DNA from: Allygus modestus
Taxonomy: Eukaryota > Arthropoda > Insecta > Hemiptera > Cicadellidae
DNA: 64,000 bases
Reading direction: 5' to 3'
Assembly: GCA_963675035.1 (NCBI GenBank)
Contig: OY776114.1
Span: 41,557,376-41,621,375 of the forward strand
Of the stretch, positions 9,366 through 20,656 are shown one piece after another (position 1 is the stretch's first letter; each line of letters starts with the position of its first letter). The notes beneath the pieces are model-generated. The model made no database searches. It was not told the origin of the DNA and saw nothing but the letters and a program-made list of their open reading frames with translations. The position numbers and the translations under genes are program-made.

Positions 9366-10263
9366 TGAAATTTTTCATGTGAAATATTTTCACACTTATT
9401 CGATATTTAAAATATTAATTATTCTCCATAAGAATAACATTGGGGATGAGTACGCAGGTTTGCTGCAAAAAGGAACACAAAATAATGGGTTTTTATGCAA
9501 ATATCAATAGAACTCAGCTAAGTGAAGCCACATACCAAGTTTCATCCATATACATTCATAAATAAGCGATATATAACATTTTAATTATTTTCCATAAGAA
9601 TAACATGGGGACCGAGTACCTAGGTTTGCTGCTACAGGAACCATAGGCGAAAAATTGTTTTTATGTACAAACAACAATAAACCACAACCAGATGAAGCCA
9701 TATACCAAATTTCGTCAGTTTATGTTCATAAATAAGCGAGATATACAATTTTTCTTTTTCTCCATAAGAATAACATTAGACAACGTACTGTGTTTAGCAC
9801 TTTCAATATCTCAGTAACCAATTGACGTAGAGCAATGATCAAGATACCAAATTGTTTGTTTTTTTATGCTGAATACAATGGTGAAAATTAAAATTTGATT
9901 TTAATAAAAGTGACATGTGAAAACCCCAAAAAACCCATTTTTGGGGTACAAAACCCCCCCAAAACCCCCCTTTGGATGGTGCAATTCGTCTGGTTTTCGA
10001 ACTCGTTCAAATAAATGGTACTTTACACGTTTGTACCAAATTTAATTAAGATCGGACCTTTTTTACGAGAGTTATCGTGCTTACGGACACACATATATAT
10101 ATATATATAAATTATATATATATATATATACATATATAAAAATTTGAACGAATGGTGTTTTTGGCATCTGGGGACCTCAAAATGAAAAGTTATCATGGTC
10201 TCGGGCTTAAGTCTTACCATGAGACCTACGGTAATAGCTTCTTCCCTATAGGGGAAATTCGCT
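9366..10263 (+). repeat. Family A copy 2, right part
   Basis: This continues the family A copy whose left end is at 2100-2178. It has the ATAAGAATAACATT subrepeats, the CAGGTTTGCTGC boxes, the AT microsatellite (10090-10135) and the full terminal block ending GGGGAAATTCGCT. Confidence 0.65.
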
Positions 10264-10690
10264 AATAAAAAAGGAGTAACAATGCCAGACTGTAATTAAC
10301 TTTACACCAACAAAAATATCAAGAATAATATTTAAAACAATACTAATATAACGTTTACCTATAAAGGATACAATCAAAAACAAGATTTACTCATAAACTA
10401 GATTAAGCAAAATACTTTTAATTTTGAGATATGAGAGAGGCCAGCTGATACTGTTATCACTCGCACACGCATACACACAGTTGATCCTTGACTCTAGATA
10501 GCAATGCTTCTGTCGCCAGCGCTACCTCACACCGATACCATCAGGCGGCTGGTAGCCCGTAGGGCCGTCAAAACTCCGTCCCTGTATGGCCCAGTATGAG
10601 ACGCTCTTAGTTAGCCGGTAGCCCGCAAAGGCTTCCAAGCTAACCGTTTAACACAATCACAGTTACATTCATACAAAATTCATTCCCTTG
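10264..10690. other. Non-coding stretch, possibly 3' flank of a LINE fragment
   Basis: No gene is seen. The 10440-10640 part is richer in GC and contains two similar GCCGGTAGCCCG / GGCTGGTAGCCCG words, suggesting a short repeat. It lies 3' (on the minus strand) of the LINE fragment at 10691-10844 and may be its untranslated end. Confidence 0.3.
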
Positions 10691-10844
10691 AAAACTTATG
10701 TTAGAATTAAATACATGTAACTTACGTCTTTTTGTTCCAATAGCCAATTAAATATTTTTTTATAAAAATAATTTTTCGAATTAATTTTTCTAATATGTTC
10801 CGGAATTTGGTTGAAAAGTTTTGGTCCTAGATATAATACCTTCC
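10691..10844 (-). pseudogene. Non-LTR reverse-transcriptase C-terminal fragment
   Basis: On the minus strand a ~50-codon frame reads LGPKLFNQIPEHIRKI, then a basic aromatic stretch with FNWLLEQK, and stops. This pattern, a K.FN.(I/L)P..I tail followed by a basic FKK..WLL segment, is typical of the last residues of jockey/CR1/I-group ORF2 proteins. No upstream RT motifs remain, so it is a 5'-truncated remnant from a family different from the LINE at 2179-9339. A short duplication (CCTAGATATCTATRG, twice at 10840-10870) sits at its 5' edge. Confidence 0.5.
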
Positions 10845-11370
10845 TAGATATCTATAGGTCCTAGATATCTATGGCTTTGTTTTGAAATTTTGAAATGAAA
10901 GAAATATCTTAAATTTAAATTAGCATAATTACTTCACGCTACTATTAATGTGAAACTTTGATTTGTAAAAAATACCACCTCATCATATAATCGGAAAATG
11001 ATATTTGGGTGCTTTTGCTGTAGCAAACAAGGAAATACTTTTTCACTCTTGCTTTAACTACTCATTGTTGAGTAAATCTAGTAATAATTACAATATAAAA
11101 CCGTCATTGTTTTAATATATTTTATACAAACAAATTTCAAATGGTTTGAAGTAGCCTCATTTAAAAGTGGTCAAGTAATTATTAAAATCTGTAGGGACAG
11201 TGTTCAGAAGTGTGTGTGAGATAGAACAGCCTATTTTGATTAATTCTACTGTTCTGTGTATGTAACAGTCCTTTCTTTAAAGTAGTTCCCATGTCAATGT
11301 TTCAGTCTTAGCTTTATTTTAAAGTTATTTTAAACTATAGCCATTTAAGATAATTATATATTTTTAGAAT
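10845..11370. other. AT-rich non-coding stretch
   Basis: I see no supported gene or recognisable element. It is flanked by a LINE fragment and a family A copy. Confidence 0.3.
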
Positions 11371-11372
11371 TA

Positions 11373-12011
11373 AATACCCCCGTCGCAGCAAACCTGCGTC
11401 TCAGCAAATTTCTGATGCATAATATATGTCTTAATACCATATAAAGTCGCATACCTAGTTCCATAAAAATATATTCACGAATAAGCAATATTATATACAA
11501 TTTGAATTATTCTCCATAAGAATAACATGGGGGATGAGTACGCAGGTTTGCTGCAACAAGGAACACAAAAAATGGGGTTTTATACAAATATCAATAACTC
11601 AACAAGGTGAAGCCACATACCAAGTTTTATTAATTTATGTTCATAATGAAGGGAAACATTACATTTTACTTAGTCTCCATAAGAATAACATGGGGGCTGA
11701 GTACGCAGGTTTGCTGCTACAGGGAATCATCGGTCAAATATTTTTGTGCGAATAACAATAGACCACAACCATATGAAGCCCCGTATACCAAGTTTCTTTA
11801 ATATACGTTCATAAATAAGCGAGATATACATTTTTTCTTATTCACCATAAGAATATTATTGGACAACGTACTGTGTTTAGCACTTTCAATATCTCTGTAA
11901 CCTATTGACGTAGAGAAATGATCAAAACGCCAAATTCTGTGTTTTTAAAAGCTGAATCCAATGGGGAAAACTGAAATTTTACGTTTTTTTTAATATTACA
12001 TGTAAAAACTT
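11373..12011 (+). repeat. Family A copy 3 (3'-truncated)
   Basis: The family A opening block is followed by two CATAAGAATAACATGG ... GCAGGTTTGCTG modules and the ACGTACTGTGTTTAGCAC block. It runs directly into another opening block at 12012, so the AT tract and terminal block are missing. Confidence 0.6.
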
Positions 12012-13072
12012 AAAATATCCCCGTCGCAGCAAACCTGCATACTCAGCGAATTTTCAATGCATAATGTATGTCTTAATACCATATAAACCCGCATACCAAG
12101 TTTCATAAAAATATATTCACATATAAGCGATTTTAATTATTCTCCATAAGAATAACATTGGTAATGAGTACGTAGGTTTGCTGAAACAAGGAACACAAAC
12201 AATTGGTTTTGATGCAAATATAAATAGAATTTAACTAGGCGAAGCCAAATACCAAGTTCCATCAATATTCAATCATAAATAAGTGCTTTATAACATTCTA
12301 GTTATTCTCCATAAGAATAACATGGGGGCTGAGAAAGCAGGTTTGCTGCAACAAGGAACAAAAAATGGGGTTTTATATAATTATCAATATAACTCAAGCA
12401 AGAGAAGCTACATACCAAGTTTTATTAATTTATGTTCATAATTAAGGGAGCCATTACATTTTACTTATTCTCCATAAGAATAACATGGGGGCTGAGTACG
12501 CAGGTTTGCTGCTACGGGAATAATCAACAAAACATCAATTGTTTGTACAAATATCAATATACCAGTACTATGTGAAGCCACATACCAAATTTCATCAACA
12601 TACATTCATAAATGATCGAGATATCAAATTTTTATTTATTCTCCATAATGATAACATTGGACAACGTTCTGTGTTTAGCACTTTGAATATCTCTGCAACG
12701 GCGTAGAATCCCAATTTAAACACCAAAATGATTGTTTTGTGGAACTGGACAAATTGGTAAAAGCAAATGTGAAGTTTACATTAAAATAAACAGAGAAAAA
12801 GCCAAAAACCTTTTTCCCATAAGATTAACATGGAAAATTTTATGAGTAGGTTTTTTGGATTTTCTCCGCAACCACTTAACCTAGGTTAATAATTAAAAAT
12901 ACTATATTATTTGTTTTTAAGCTCTATAACATGGTCAAAACCAAAATTAAGTTTTTTAAAAATTTTGGGGTGAAAAATGCAAAAAACTGATTTTTGGAAA
13001 ATTTAAAACCCTCATAAACCCCCCTTCCCATGGTCCCATTTTTCTGGTTTTCAAATTTAAAGCCATGAATGT
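12012..13072 (+). repeat. Family A copy 4 (long subtype)
   Basis: This tandemly follows copy 3. It has the opening block, three CATAAGAATAACATGG modules, and an extra segment with CATAAGATTAACATGG and TTTTCTCCGCAACCAC that also occurs in the copy at 46793-48130 and as a fragment at 32800-33115. The normal terminal block is replaced by the palindrome at 13073-13256. Confidence 0.6.
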
Positions 13073-13144
13073 CATTTTACACGTTTGAGCCAAATTTCAT
13101 CAAAATCGGACGTTTTTTACTCAAGTTATCGTGTTAACGGACAC

Positions 13145-13188
<44 letters not shown>

Positions 13189-13256
13189 CCGTTAACACGA
13201 TAACTGGAGTAAAAAATGTCCGATTTTGATGAAATTTGGCTCAAACGTGTAAAATG
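13073..13256. repeat. Near-perfect long palindrome around an AT tract
   Basis: Arms of about 72 bp (13073-13145 and 13187-13256) are inverted copies differing at about two positions. They flank a ~35 bp TA/GTATA tract. Each arm is the CATTTTACACGTTTGAGC to GTTAACGGACA segment of family A. The whole could form a cruciform or a long hairpin transcript. It looks like two family A ends joined head to head. Confidence 0.85.
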
Positions 13257-13286
13257 GGGGTTTGGCTCGGTTTGGTTATGTTAGGT

Positions 13287-13289
<3 letters not shown>

Positions 13290-13321
<32 letters not shown>

Positions 13322-13690
13322 TTTAAGTATAACACCTTTCCAGTGCTTAATGGTATGGGAAACGACATTTTGAGTGCCTGGAGTGCCTGACTCCAGGCTG
13401 TCAAAAGGTGCATTTCCAGACATAAAAACGACATTTTGAGCCCTCTGTATATCGCGAAACGCGTTCGAACTACCTTTTGAGGGCTTATACGGTCAGACAT
13501 AAAGGACACATTTTGAAGGCCTAAAGGTACTATACATAAATACTACCTTTTGAATGCCTGAAACTATTTGTTGCAAAACAACATTTTGAATGCTTGTAAC
13601 AATCAGATATAGAAACGATATTTTACCTTGAATAATATGATATAGAAGTGAACTTTTGAATGCTTTAAACTTCCAAATATAGAGTCGTTC
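13290..13690 (+). repeat. TA microsatellite followed by degenerate ~55 bp minisatellite
   Basis: After a (TA)n tract at 13290-13318, six or so degenerate units share TTTTGARTGCCTG and CAGACATAAAAACGACA-like words (for example at 13376, 13434, 13512, 13546, 13585 and 13650). The same unit appears in the opposite orientation at 38720-38885. No coding capacity is evident. Confidence 0.55.
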
Positions 13691-15914
13691 GTAATAAATC
13701 AGTTATGTTTTTAATAAATCGACGATGCAAAATTGGGCTCTTATTGTAATATGTTCTATTTCCCGTTAACTACTGGAAATTACATTGAATTTAAATGGAA
13801 ACTAACTGCACTATTGCTACATTGTAGAATGAATTAATGTAGATATTATGAGTATGGTTTTCAAAGCGTCTAGCCGAGAGTCAAACTCGACTATTAGTTG
13901 AAATCTATTATTTTCAATTTATGATGTATTCAAATGATCAATTTATTATTGGTAATATAGTGATTCCTACAGAGACGATACACTTTGATACGTAGTTTTA
14001 GGTGTACATAAAATAAATAATAACTTAACTGAGTACAAACAAAGTTTGACCGTCATTAATTTCTATATCTCAAAATGAATGTTCGTTTATTTGTAATAAT
14101 CTTAAAATCGTTTACCATCTACCCGCACCATTATCTACAAATTTTGGATCAAATGTTGGTTTTCAACTATGTACAGTTTTAATAATACCATGCATACGCT
14201 CATTCCTCCAGTAAAAGGATGAACGAAGATAAATGTTGTTACCACAGTCCCGTAATAAGTCGGCCTTTACTACAATGACGAAAGACATATTTACTCCGTA
14301 TACTCATTTTACCTCAAGGTGAGACCATTAGCTACGGTGACACCTTTTTTATGAGCGACAAATGTCTTAATTTAACAGTTATAAAAAGTAATAATAACGA
14401 ATTAAGAGCTATAAAAAGTAATAATAAAAAGGTAATTGTTACATAGTATAATAAGAAGTATTTAAGTCTATTAAGAATGACAGTAAAGAGTGGCTCAGTA
14501 TTCCAAAATTATAAAGCTCGCTAAGAGTGCATTACGTTAGCTGCGAGTGGAATTACGTTAGCTCCAATAATACTAAAATACGCCATATTATAAAAACAAA
14601 AAATGCCAACATGGTCGTGTTTGGTATCGTTTTTGAGCTAATTTTAAGTGTAAAAAAGTTGACATGGTACTGAGAGTGGGTCACTATTGAGTTTTGAGCG
14701 CCAAACATTTCGCTGATACCACCGCCGCTTTTCCGGCCGTCAAGCAGGTCTGAAACCCTAAATTTATAGTGCTCGAAGCGGGGGTTATAATGGGCCCTTA
14801 AACGTAATACTTCGTGTATAGGATAGGTAATTTCCAGTCAAATATCAAATCGTAAAAAAATAATAACCGACCAAAAAAATGTTTACAGTACAGTAATCCA
14901 TATACGACCACGCGGCCGGTTAGGTACCGCGCGCCACGGCTATTGTCTTTATGACATTGTATTACTCTATATGTAACCAACGCTGATGAAAAGTGACTTT
15001 TTATTATTATAATGTATTTTAGACTTTATATTTTAGTTGATAGTAGGATGGGGGTTTCTCCTGAATCCCTTATTTAATCAGAAATTCGATGAAACCTGTT
15101 GTCACAGTAGTAAATTTTAAAACATTTTATAGATTTTTCAATTTCAAAAGCCATATATATGGGAATATTGCGTATATATATCTTATAACATTTAAACACA
15201 TAATTATTAACGATAGTAACGTTAACACATGTATATTTATAAATAATGCAATATCAATCGCCCTAAAGTGATAATTTTAGTCGTAAAAACAGGAAAGTTT
15301 ACTCATTAATCACATATATACAGAAATCCAGTAACTACAAATAATCCAATACATTATAATATCCTTTATAATTACTGGTTAAATACTAAAACAAGAAGTT
15401 ATTATACAATATACCAGTTAAAATAATGATCAAATGCGAGATTCGCAATTTTCAGACACGGCTGTGACTAAAATATCGATTTTTATGTTTATTTATTATT
15501 TCCTTTACTTATATGTTGAAGTTATGACTTTTATCAATTCCACTAAGGGACATGTTTCTTCAGGGTAATATAACATTTTAGTTGTTTCATACTTATAAAT
15601 ATAATCGATGCAAGATTTTAATATATGAGACTACAGTAATGCAGAAAGGAAAATGTAATATTTCTCCTATATTTGCCATATTTTATCTAAACTATAGGCG
15701 ATTTAACCATACATTTGGTCTTGTATGCTAAGGATAACTACCAGAAAGTGTAATATATACACTGAATAGGACCGTAATGGATCGTAATAAGATCATGTCC
15801 TTAAAGTTAACATTACTTTTATGGGCCAAAAGTGGAATGACGAAACGGGAATGACTTCCGGCAATTTCCGATAGTGAATACTCAATATTTCACGACAGTA
15901 ATTTAATTGATGTA
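13691..15914. other. AT-rich non-coding stretch
   Basis: No supported gene was found. A CGCTCATTC...GGATGAACGAAG segment at 14205-14230 recurs inverted at 30233-30268, which suggests an old dispersed element. Small duplications (for example AAAAAGTAATAATAA at 14385 and 14412) occur. The GC-richer spot at 14690-14740 has no recognisable feature. Confidence 0.35.
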
Positions 15915-16546
15915 CTAGCTGTAACCCGCTGGCTTCGCCCTGCAAATGATTTATAAAAAATATGAAAGTTGCGTGTGTTGCATTCTGTGGTTATCCCGAG
16001 GAACTAATACGAATCAAGATCAGCTTTTTGAATTTTCAACAAATCAAACCAAATCGAATGTCCATAAGGATTGTATGTTTAACTTATAAGTCCCGTAGGG
16101 CAAATCCCCAGGATGAAATATATCAATTGAAGTAGCCTAAAAGCTTCCACCACATTCATAGAACACAGTGAAAAAGTTTCGTCACCATTATTCAATTAGT
16201 TGTCCCGTGAAAAGCGGACAAACTTAGTCGAAATCAAATAAAATTAGTTTTTTAGGAGCTCGCTGTTTAATTTCAAAAAACTTATGCTAGTTTCCGCCTA
16301 AAACCTTCTCATATTTGCATACAGTACAGAAAATAAGTTTCAGTCATAACAGTACTCTCGTTTTAGCGTGAAAAGCGGTCAGAGGTGTGATGCAGAGCGT
16401 TACCACCAACCAATAGACAAACAGACAGAAATTGAGAAAATGCTTGATTCGGATTCTCTGTCCTGTGAAACGCAAAAATAACCAAGAATTTCATTATTCT
16501 AAGCAATGTACAAACTTAACTCTAATTTTATTTATATAGATATATT
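15915..16546 (+). repeat. Degenerate RTE/SINE-like interspersed repeat
   Basis: It starts ACTAGCTGTAACCCGCTGGC and ends AGCAATGTACAAACTTAACT, then TTTATTTATATAGATA. It contains GAAAAGCGGACAAA, a motif shared with the repeats at 49604-50186 and 50187-53134. The CTAGCTG head and ATATAGATA tail are common in insect RTE-type LINE remnants or derived SINEs. There is no open frame. Confidence 0.5.
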
Positions 16547-17689
16547 TCACGTAGTAGATCTTAATCTACAATGGTTTGAAAATAATAATGCATCCTTAAT
16601 TAATTGTTATAACATAAAACATACTGCTGGTGGCTTGTTGGATCCAAAAAACCTAATTCATTTAGAGTTATTTCTACATAATGTAAAATACAGTGATATT
16701 TAAATTGTTAACTGATTCATACTACCACAGCCATAAAATTTTACTGAACGGCTATTTCTTTTTTGATTTATTTAATTGTTATCGGCACGGGAATTAATTA
16801 ATAATTATTAACTAACTCGAGACCTTAAGTCTATGTTCGGTGGATTGTTTTTGTTTTTAATCTTCAAATTTCGTGTCAGTGGCCTCCGCCAATGAGTCAC
16901 TAATTACTGGAGACGGGTAGAGGGATCAGGTGGCACCGCGGCGTAGCTCTTGCCGCGCGCGGGTTGACAGAGCTGGCATACTCGTTTTGCGCACATCGGT
17001 CACTCGGGACCCTTCGCGATCGTAGTAGTTTGCCACACGGTCAATGCATACAGCAGTGATGGCCCCGACCCAAGCTTTAAATTAGATTGCAATGAATCGA
17101 AGACAAACATATTAGTTTTTAGGTCTAATATAAAAAGAAAACACTTTTTAAAATATTATTACAATAGTGGCTTGAAGGGATCATAGCCCATAATCATGCT
17201 CCTATACTCTGCCTCATCTAAATTTTTGTCTCTTAACATGCTGAAAAAATAATAACAATATAATTAGGAACACATGGCAGTTTACAAACAAAGTAGCCAT
17301 TTAATCACATGTTTTAATACCAACAAGGCAGAGGGTTTTAAATCCCCATGCTATTGAAATAGTAATTATTTTATTCCATAACAAATTGTCATTATTACCT
17401 AACAATGAGTTAGCGTGTGGTATTAACATAGCTATTGTAGTGGTTGGTTGAGTAATGTGATTAGTTCTAATAAGCCATTTTTTTACTAAAAATTGTAAAT
17501 TGTAGTAATTGAAACAGTAGTGAGCAGGTAAGATTCGTGTATTAACATAAATAATCACTGAATGTATTATGACGTATAAATAACAACGCTTTTAAACATA
17601 GCCTGTTGTCTTTTATGATGCTACTGTACGGGTAAACGTATATTGGTTTGGGGAATGCTGGTTATCTCAGAGTACGATGGCATCACCTT
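16547..17689. other. Non-coding stretch with a GC-rich patch and a shared repeat
   Basis: 16890-17085 is strikingly GC-rich for the region (CCGCGGCGTAGC, GCCGCGCGCGGG), but I recognise no gene in it. 17160-17345 (TAGTGGCTTGAAGGG ...) is a degenerate repeat also present at about 37110-37255. No supported open frame is seen. Confidence 0.35.
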
Positions 17690-18640
17690 AAGTGGGTCAT
17701 GGAATGTCCGCCAAGGGGATTAGCGCGCTTCACTACAAAAGGGTCCAAATGGGTCAACGTTTGGGGGAGGAGGAGGGCCACCAGGAAAACCCAACCTGGT
17801 TGTATCCCACTTGCGGTCAGTCCTATTTGCGGTCAAGGGCAAAATCGTCCAGTTTGCGGTCACCCCAAAAATGTCGTGGGCTAATCAAATTATATTTGTC
17901 CAATTTGCGGTCACATATTTGAACACCATATAGTGAGCCTCACAACAAGGGAGCCAGAGGGATGACGCATACAACAGGTATGTACACATGTAGGGGTATG
18001 TGACTAGAAACCATGTCCCGCAGAACAAGCGGGCCAGGGGGATGGGCGGGATGACGCATACACCTGAATAGGGGTGGGTGACTCGACACCATGCCCCCCT
18101 TGTTTACTGGAAAAACAATCCCTTATGCAAAACTAGTTTTCCCCAAAACGTAACCAAGATTCCACTGTCATTCGACATTCTACCGTAGTTATCAACAAGT
18201 ATGTATTTTTTGTAATAAAAGGCCATTTATAATATTATCAGACTTGATTTGTAAGTTGACAAAATCTGTCTGATAATATAAAAGTGGCTTTTTAGACAAC
18301 TACGAACTTGGAGATATGAGTCTCAGAATTTATACAAAATTTAGAATCCTTGCTGCTCTATATATAACTAGACTTGATTTGTGATTATGGTAAAATCATT
18401 CTGTTATATATTTAGTGGCTAGGTATTCTAAGAACGGGAAGAAGAAGTAATTAACTATCTCTCAAGATGTGACCGCAAACTGGAAACCCTTCCACCTCCA
18501 GAACCTTGATCATCCCTTATAAAATTACACTTGACCGCAAATAGGACTGACCGCAAATAGGACCGACCGCAAGTAGGAGGACACCAACCCAACCTTCGTC
18601 CCCCCATCCATGACCTACTTAGCCCATATGTGATACTAGG
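17690..18640. repeat. Inverted-repeat element with clustered TTGCGGTCA boxes
   Basis: Four TTGCGGTCA boxes lie on the plus strand at 17811, 17827, 17854 and 17905. Four in the opposite orientation (TGACCGCAA or one variant) lie at 18470, 18532, 18548 and 18564. The surrounding ends are inverted relatives: CCACTTGCGGTCAGTCCTAT on the left matches ATAGGACTGACCGCAA on the right. The interior has a ~100 bp direct duplication (GGATGACGCATAC at about 17960 and 18050). This resembles a DNA transposon with subterminal transposase-binding repeats and no transposase. Confidence 0.55.
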
Positions 18641-19092
18641 AATGACCGGTTGGGGTATTCCCGCGTTGGACGACAGTAAGGAAAAGGATGACATTAAGAT
18701 AACATATGTCCCGATGTACATCCGCCTCAGTAATTGCATTTCATTTGTTTGTATAAGATATAATCTATGAGGACTATGGCATCCTAAGTTTCAATGTTAA
18801 TGTTATGAGCATGATATGTTAATAGATCTGATGGTTACGCATTTCATTAAAAGTTGTTGTAGTTCGTTTTAATTACGTTAAGTGAAGGAAGATAATAGTT
18901 TTAGCATTTAGAGTTGACGTAATTTACTAATATTATCGATCTAAATTGATGCATTCTTGCATGTATTTATGTTTTACCTATATACCATAAATCTAATCAC
19001 GACAAAATTTTACATGTTAATTTACGATAACACTCTGAAGCTTAATCTGAACCCGTTAATCAAAATCGTAAGACCTAAAGGAGTTCCATTAC
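18641..19092. other. AT-rich non-coding stretch
   Basis: I see nothing here beyond AT-rich sequence between two repeat structures. Confidence 0.3.
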
Positions 19093-19625
19093 GCTGGCCC
19101 GGCTATATTTGAAATTAAAAATTTTAACTATACCACGAGTTAATACTAATACGTACTAGTTAGTTCCCGACTATGCAAGTAAGTACCGAAAGCATAGCAC
19201 AGTTATTGAAAAAAAGTATGGCCGAGCCAGGGAAATGCTAGCCCGGCCATTTGCGAAAATGAATATTTCGACTGTAAAACAATTTAATACTAGGTTAGTA
19301 CTAGTTAGTATTCGAATATGAATGTTAATACTCTAACCGTTACCGAGCTATTAAGCATAATGTATGCTGGGGGCCGGAAGTGCCAGCCCGGCAAAGTGCG
19401 AAAATGAAAATTCCAACTATACCAAGAGTTAATACTAGGTTAGGACCAGTTAATACCCGAATATGAAGGTTAGTACTCTATCCGTTACCGAGCTATTAAG
19501 AAAAACGTATGGCGGGGGCCGGAAGTGCTAGAGCCCGGCCATGTGCGAAAATGAAAATTTCAACTGCGCCTCGAGATATCACTAGGTCATTACTAGTTAT
19601 TACTGTAATATGAAGGTTAGTACTC
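19093..19625 (+). repeat. ~145 bp tandem array, about 3.7 units
   Basis: Units begin at 19093, 19237, 19382 and 19527. Each carries a short GC-rich GCYAGCCCGGC box, GTGCGAAAATGAAAATT, TTAATACTAGGTTAG and CCGTTACCGAGCTATTAAG. Later units are closer to each other than to the first. The periodicity is directly countable. The function is unknown and it may be part of a larger element. Confidence 0.8.
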
Positions 19626-19689
19626 TTATTTCATATTTTCTGTCGCCATCTTTGATCCGCCTTATTGGATTTCATTTTATTGTTTGTTT

Positions 19690-20515
19690 TCAAAAGTAAA
19701 GGTTGGGCTTGTGACCCATCATATTGAATATCTTTTTTACGGTGAACAAAATGTTTACCGCAATCCGTTTAGTAATATCATTATTCGGTCTAAAGGTATT
19801 AGTGTTTTGTACAGATAAATTTAAATGTCGTAACTTTAAAACATGCTCGTAATCTCGTCATTACATTAGATAATGCCCATAAATTACTACCCGATCATGG
19901 TTGATTGACATTTACTTCATTTAGAAGAGAAAACAATTTTGGTCGCCTTCAGGATCCACAATTTGAATGAGGTAATTATTCTTAAATTTAAAATGTTTGG
20001 GTTTGGCCTATCTTTTCCAACTGAATTCCCACGTTGTAATACCGCAATAATTTTTTAAATAGCAACTTTTGATCTCGTTATATTTAAAGCTTTTTATTTA
20101 ATATTTTAAAAAGGTTTAATATCAAGAGAGCGAAAGGTGATATTTAAAAACTGATTACGGCATTGTTTTCAGTGTTTAAAAAGGTCGGAAAGTATGGGTC
20201 GCAACCCAACCTTTATATATGGAAAAAAATCTTATTCCGAAATGGATGGTACAAGATGGCGGCCAAAAAGGTTCTTTGTTTGTAATTAAGTAGTTGCCAC
20301 TCTACAATGATCAGTAGTAGTTACGAGCATTCTCTAATAAATAACGAAAATATTTACATTCTTTAAGGTAGGGACATTTCAAATTCTTGTTATAATTAAT
20401 TTAAAATAGTTACCAACACCCGGAATAAGGGAATAATGTCTTTTAAAAATGGATTACGGCATTGTGTTCACCGTAAAAAGTAGTTCAATATGTTGGGTCA
20501 CAACAAAGACATTAC
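19690..20515. repeat. Inverted repeat pair flanking ~0.7 kb
   Basis: About 65 bp at 19693-19768 (TTGGGCTTGTGACCCATCA ... TTTTTACGGTGAACA) is found inverted at about 20447-20512 (GTTCACCGTAAAAAG ... TGTTGGGTCACAAC). A third partial copy lies at 20150-20215. This looks like a degenerate terminal-inverted-repeat element without coding capacity. Confidence 0.5.
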
Positions 20516-20656
20516 ATTTGATAATATACTTATTTGAATTCAATTTGGCGGATCCAAGATGGCCGGCGAAAATATTAAATAAGACAAAATTAATTATAAA
20601 ATGATCCACAATGATCGGCGGCGGTATAAGGAGTCGATATCTTAAAAAATTTAGAA

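Noticed and set aside
17692..17922. Overlapping open frames at 17648-17922 as a conserved gene
   Set aside because: They cross the TTGCGGTCA box cluster, and their peptide repeats mirror the DNA repeats.
17811..18572. CRISPR-like array
   Set aside because: Boxes are only 9 bp, mirrored in orientation and irregularly spaced, and the context is a eukaryotic genome.
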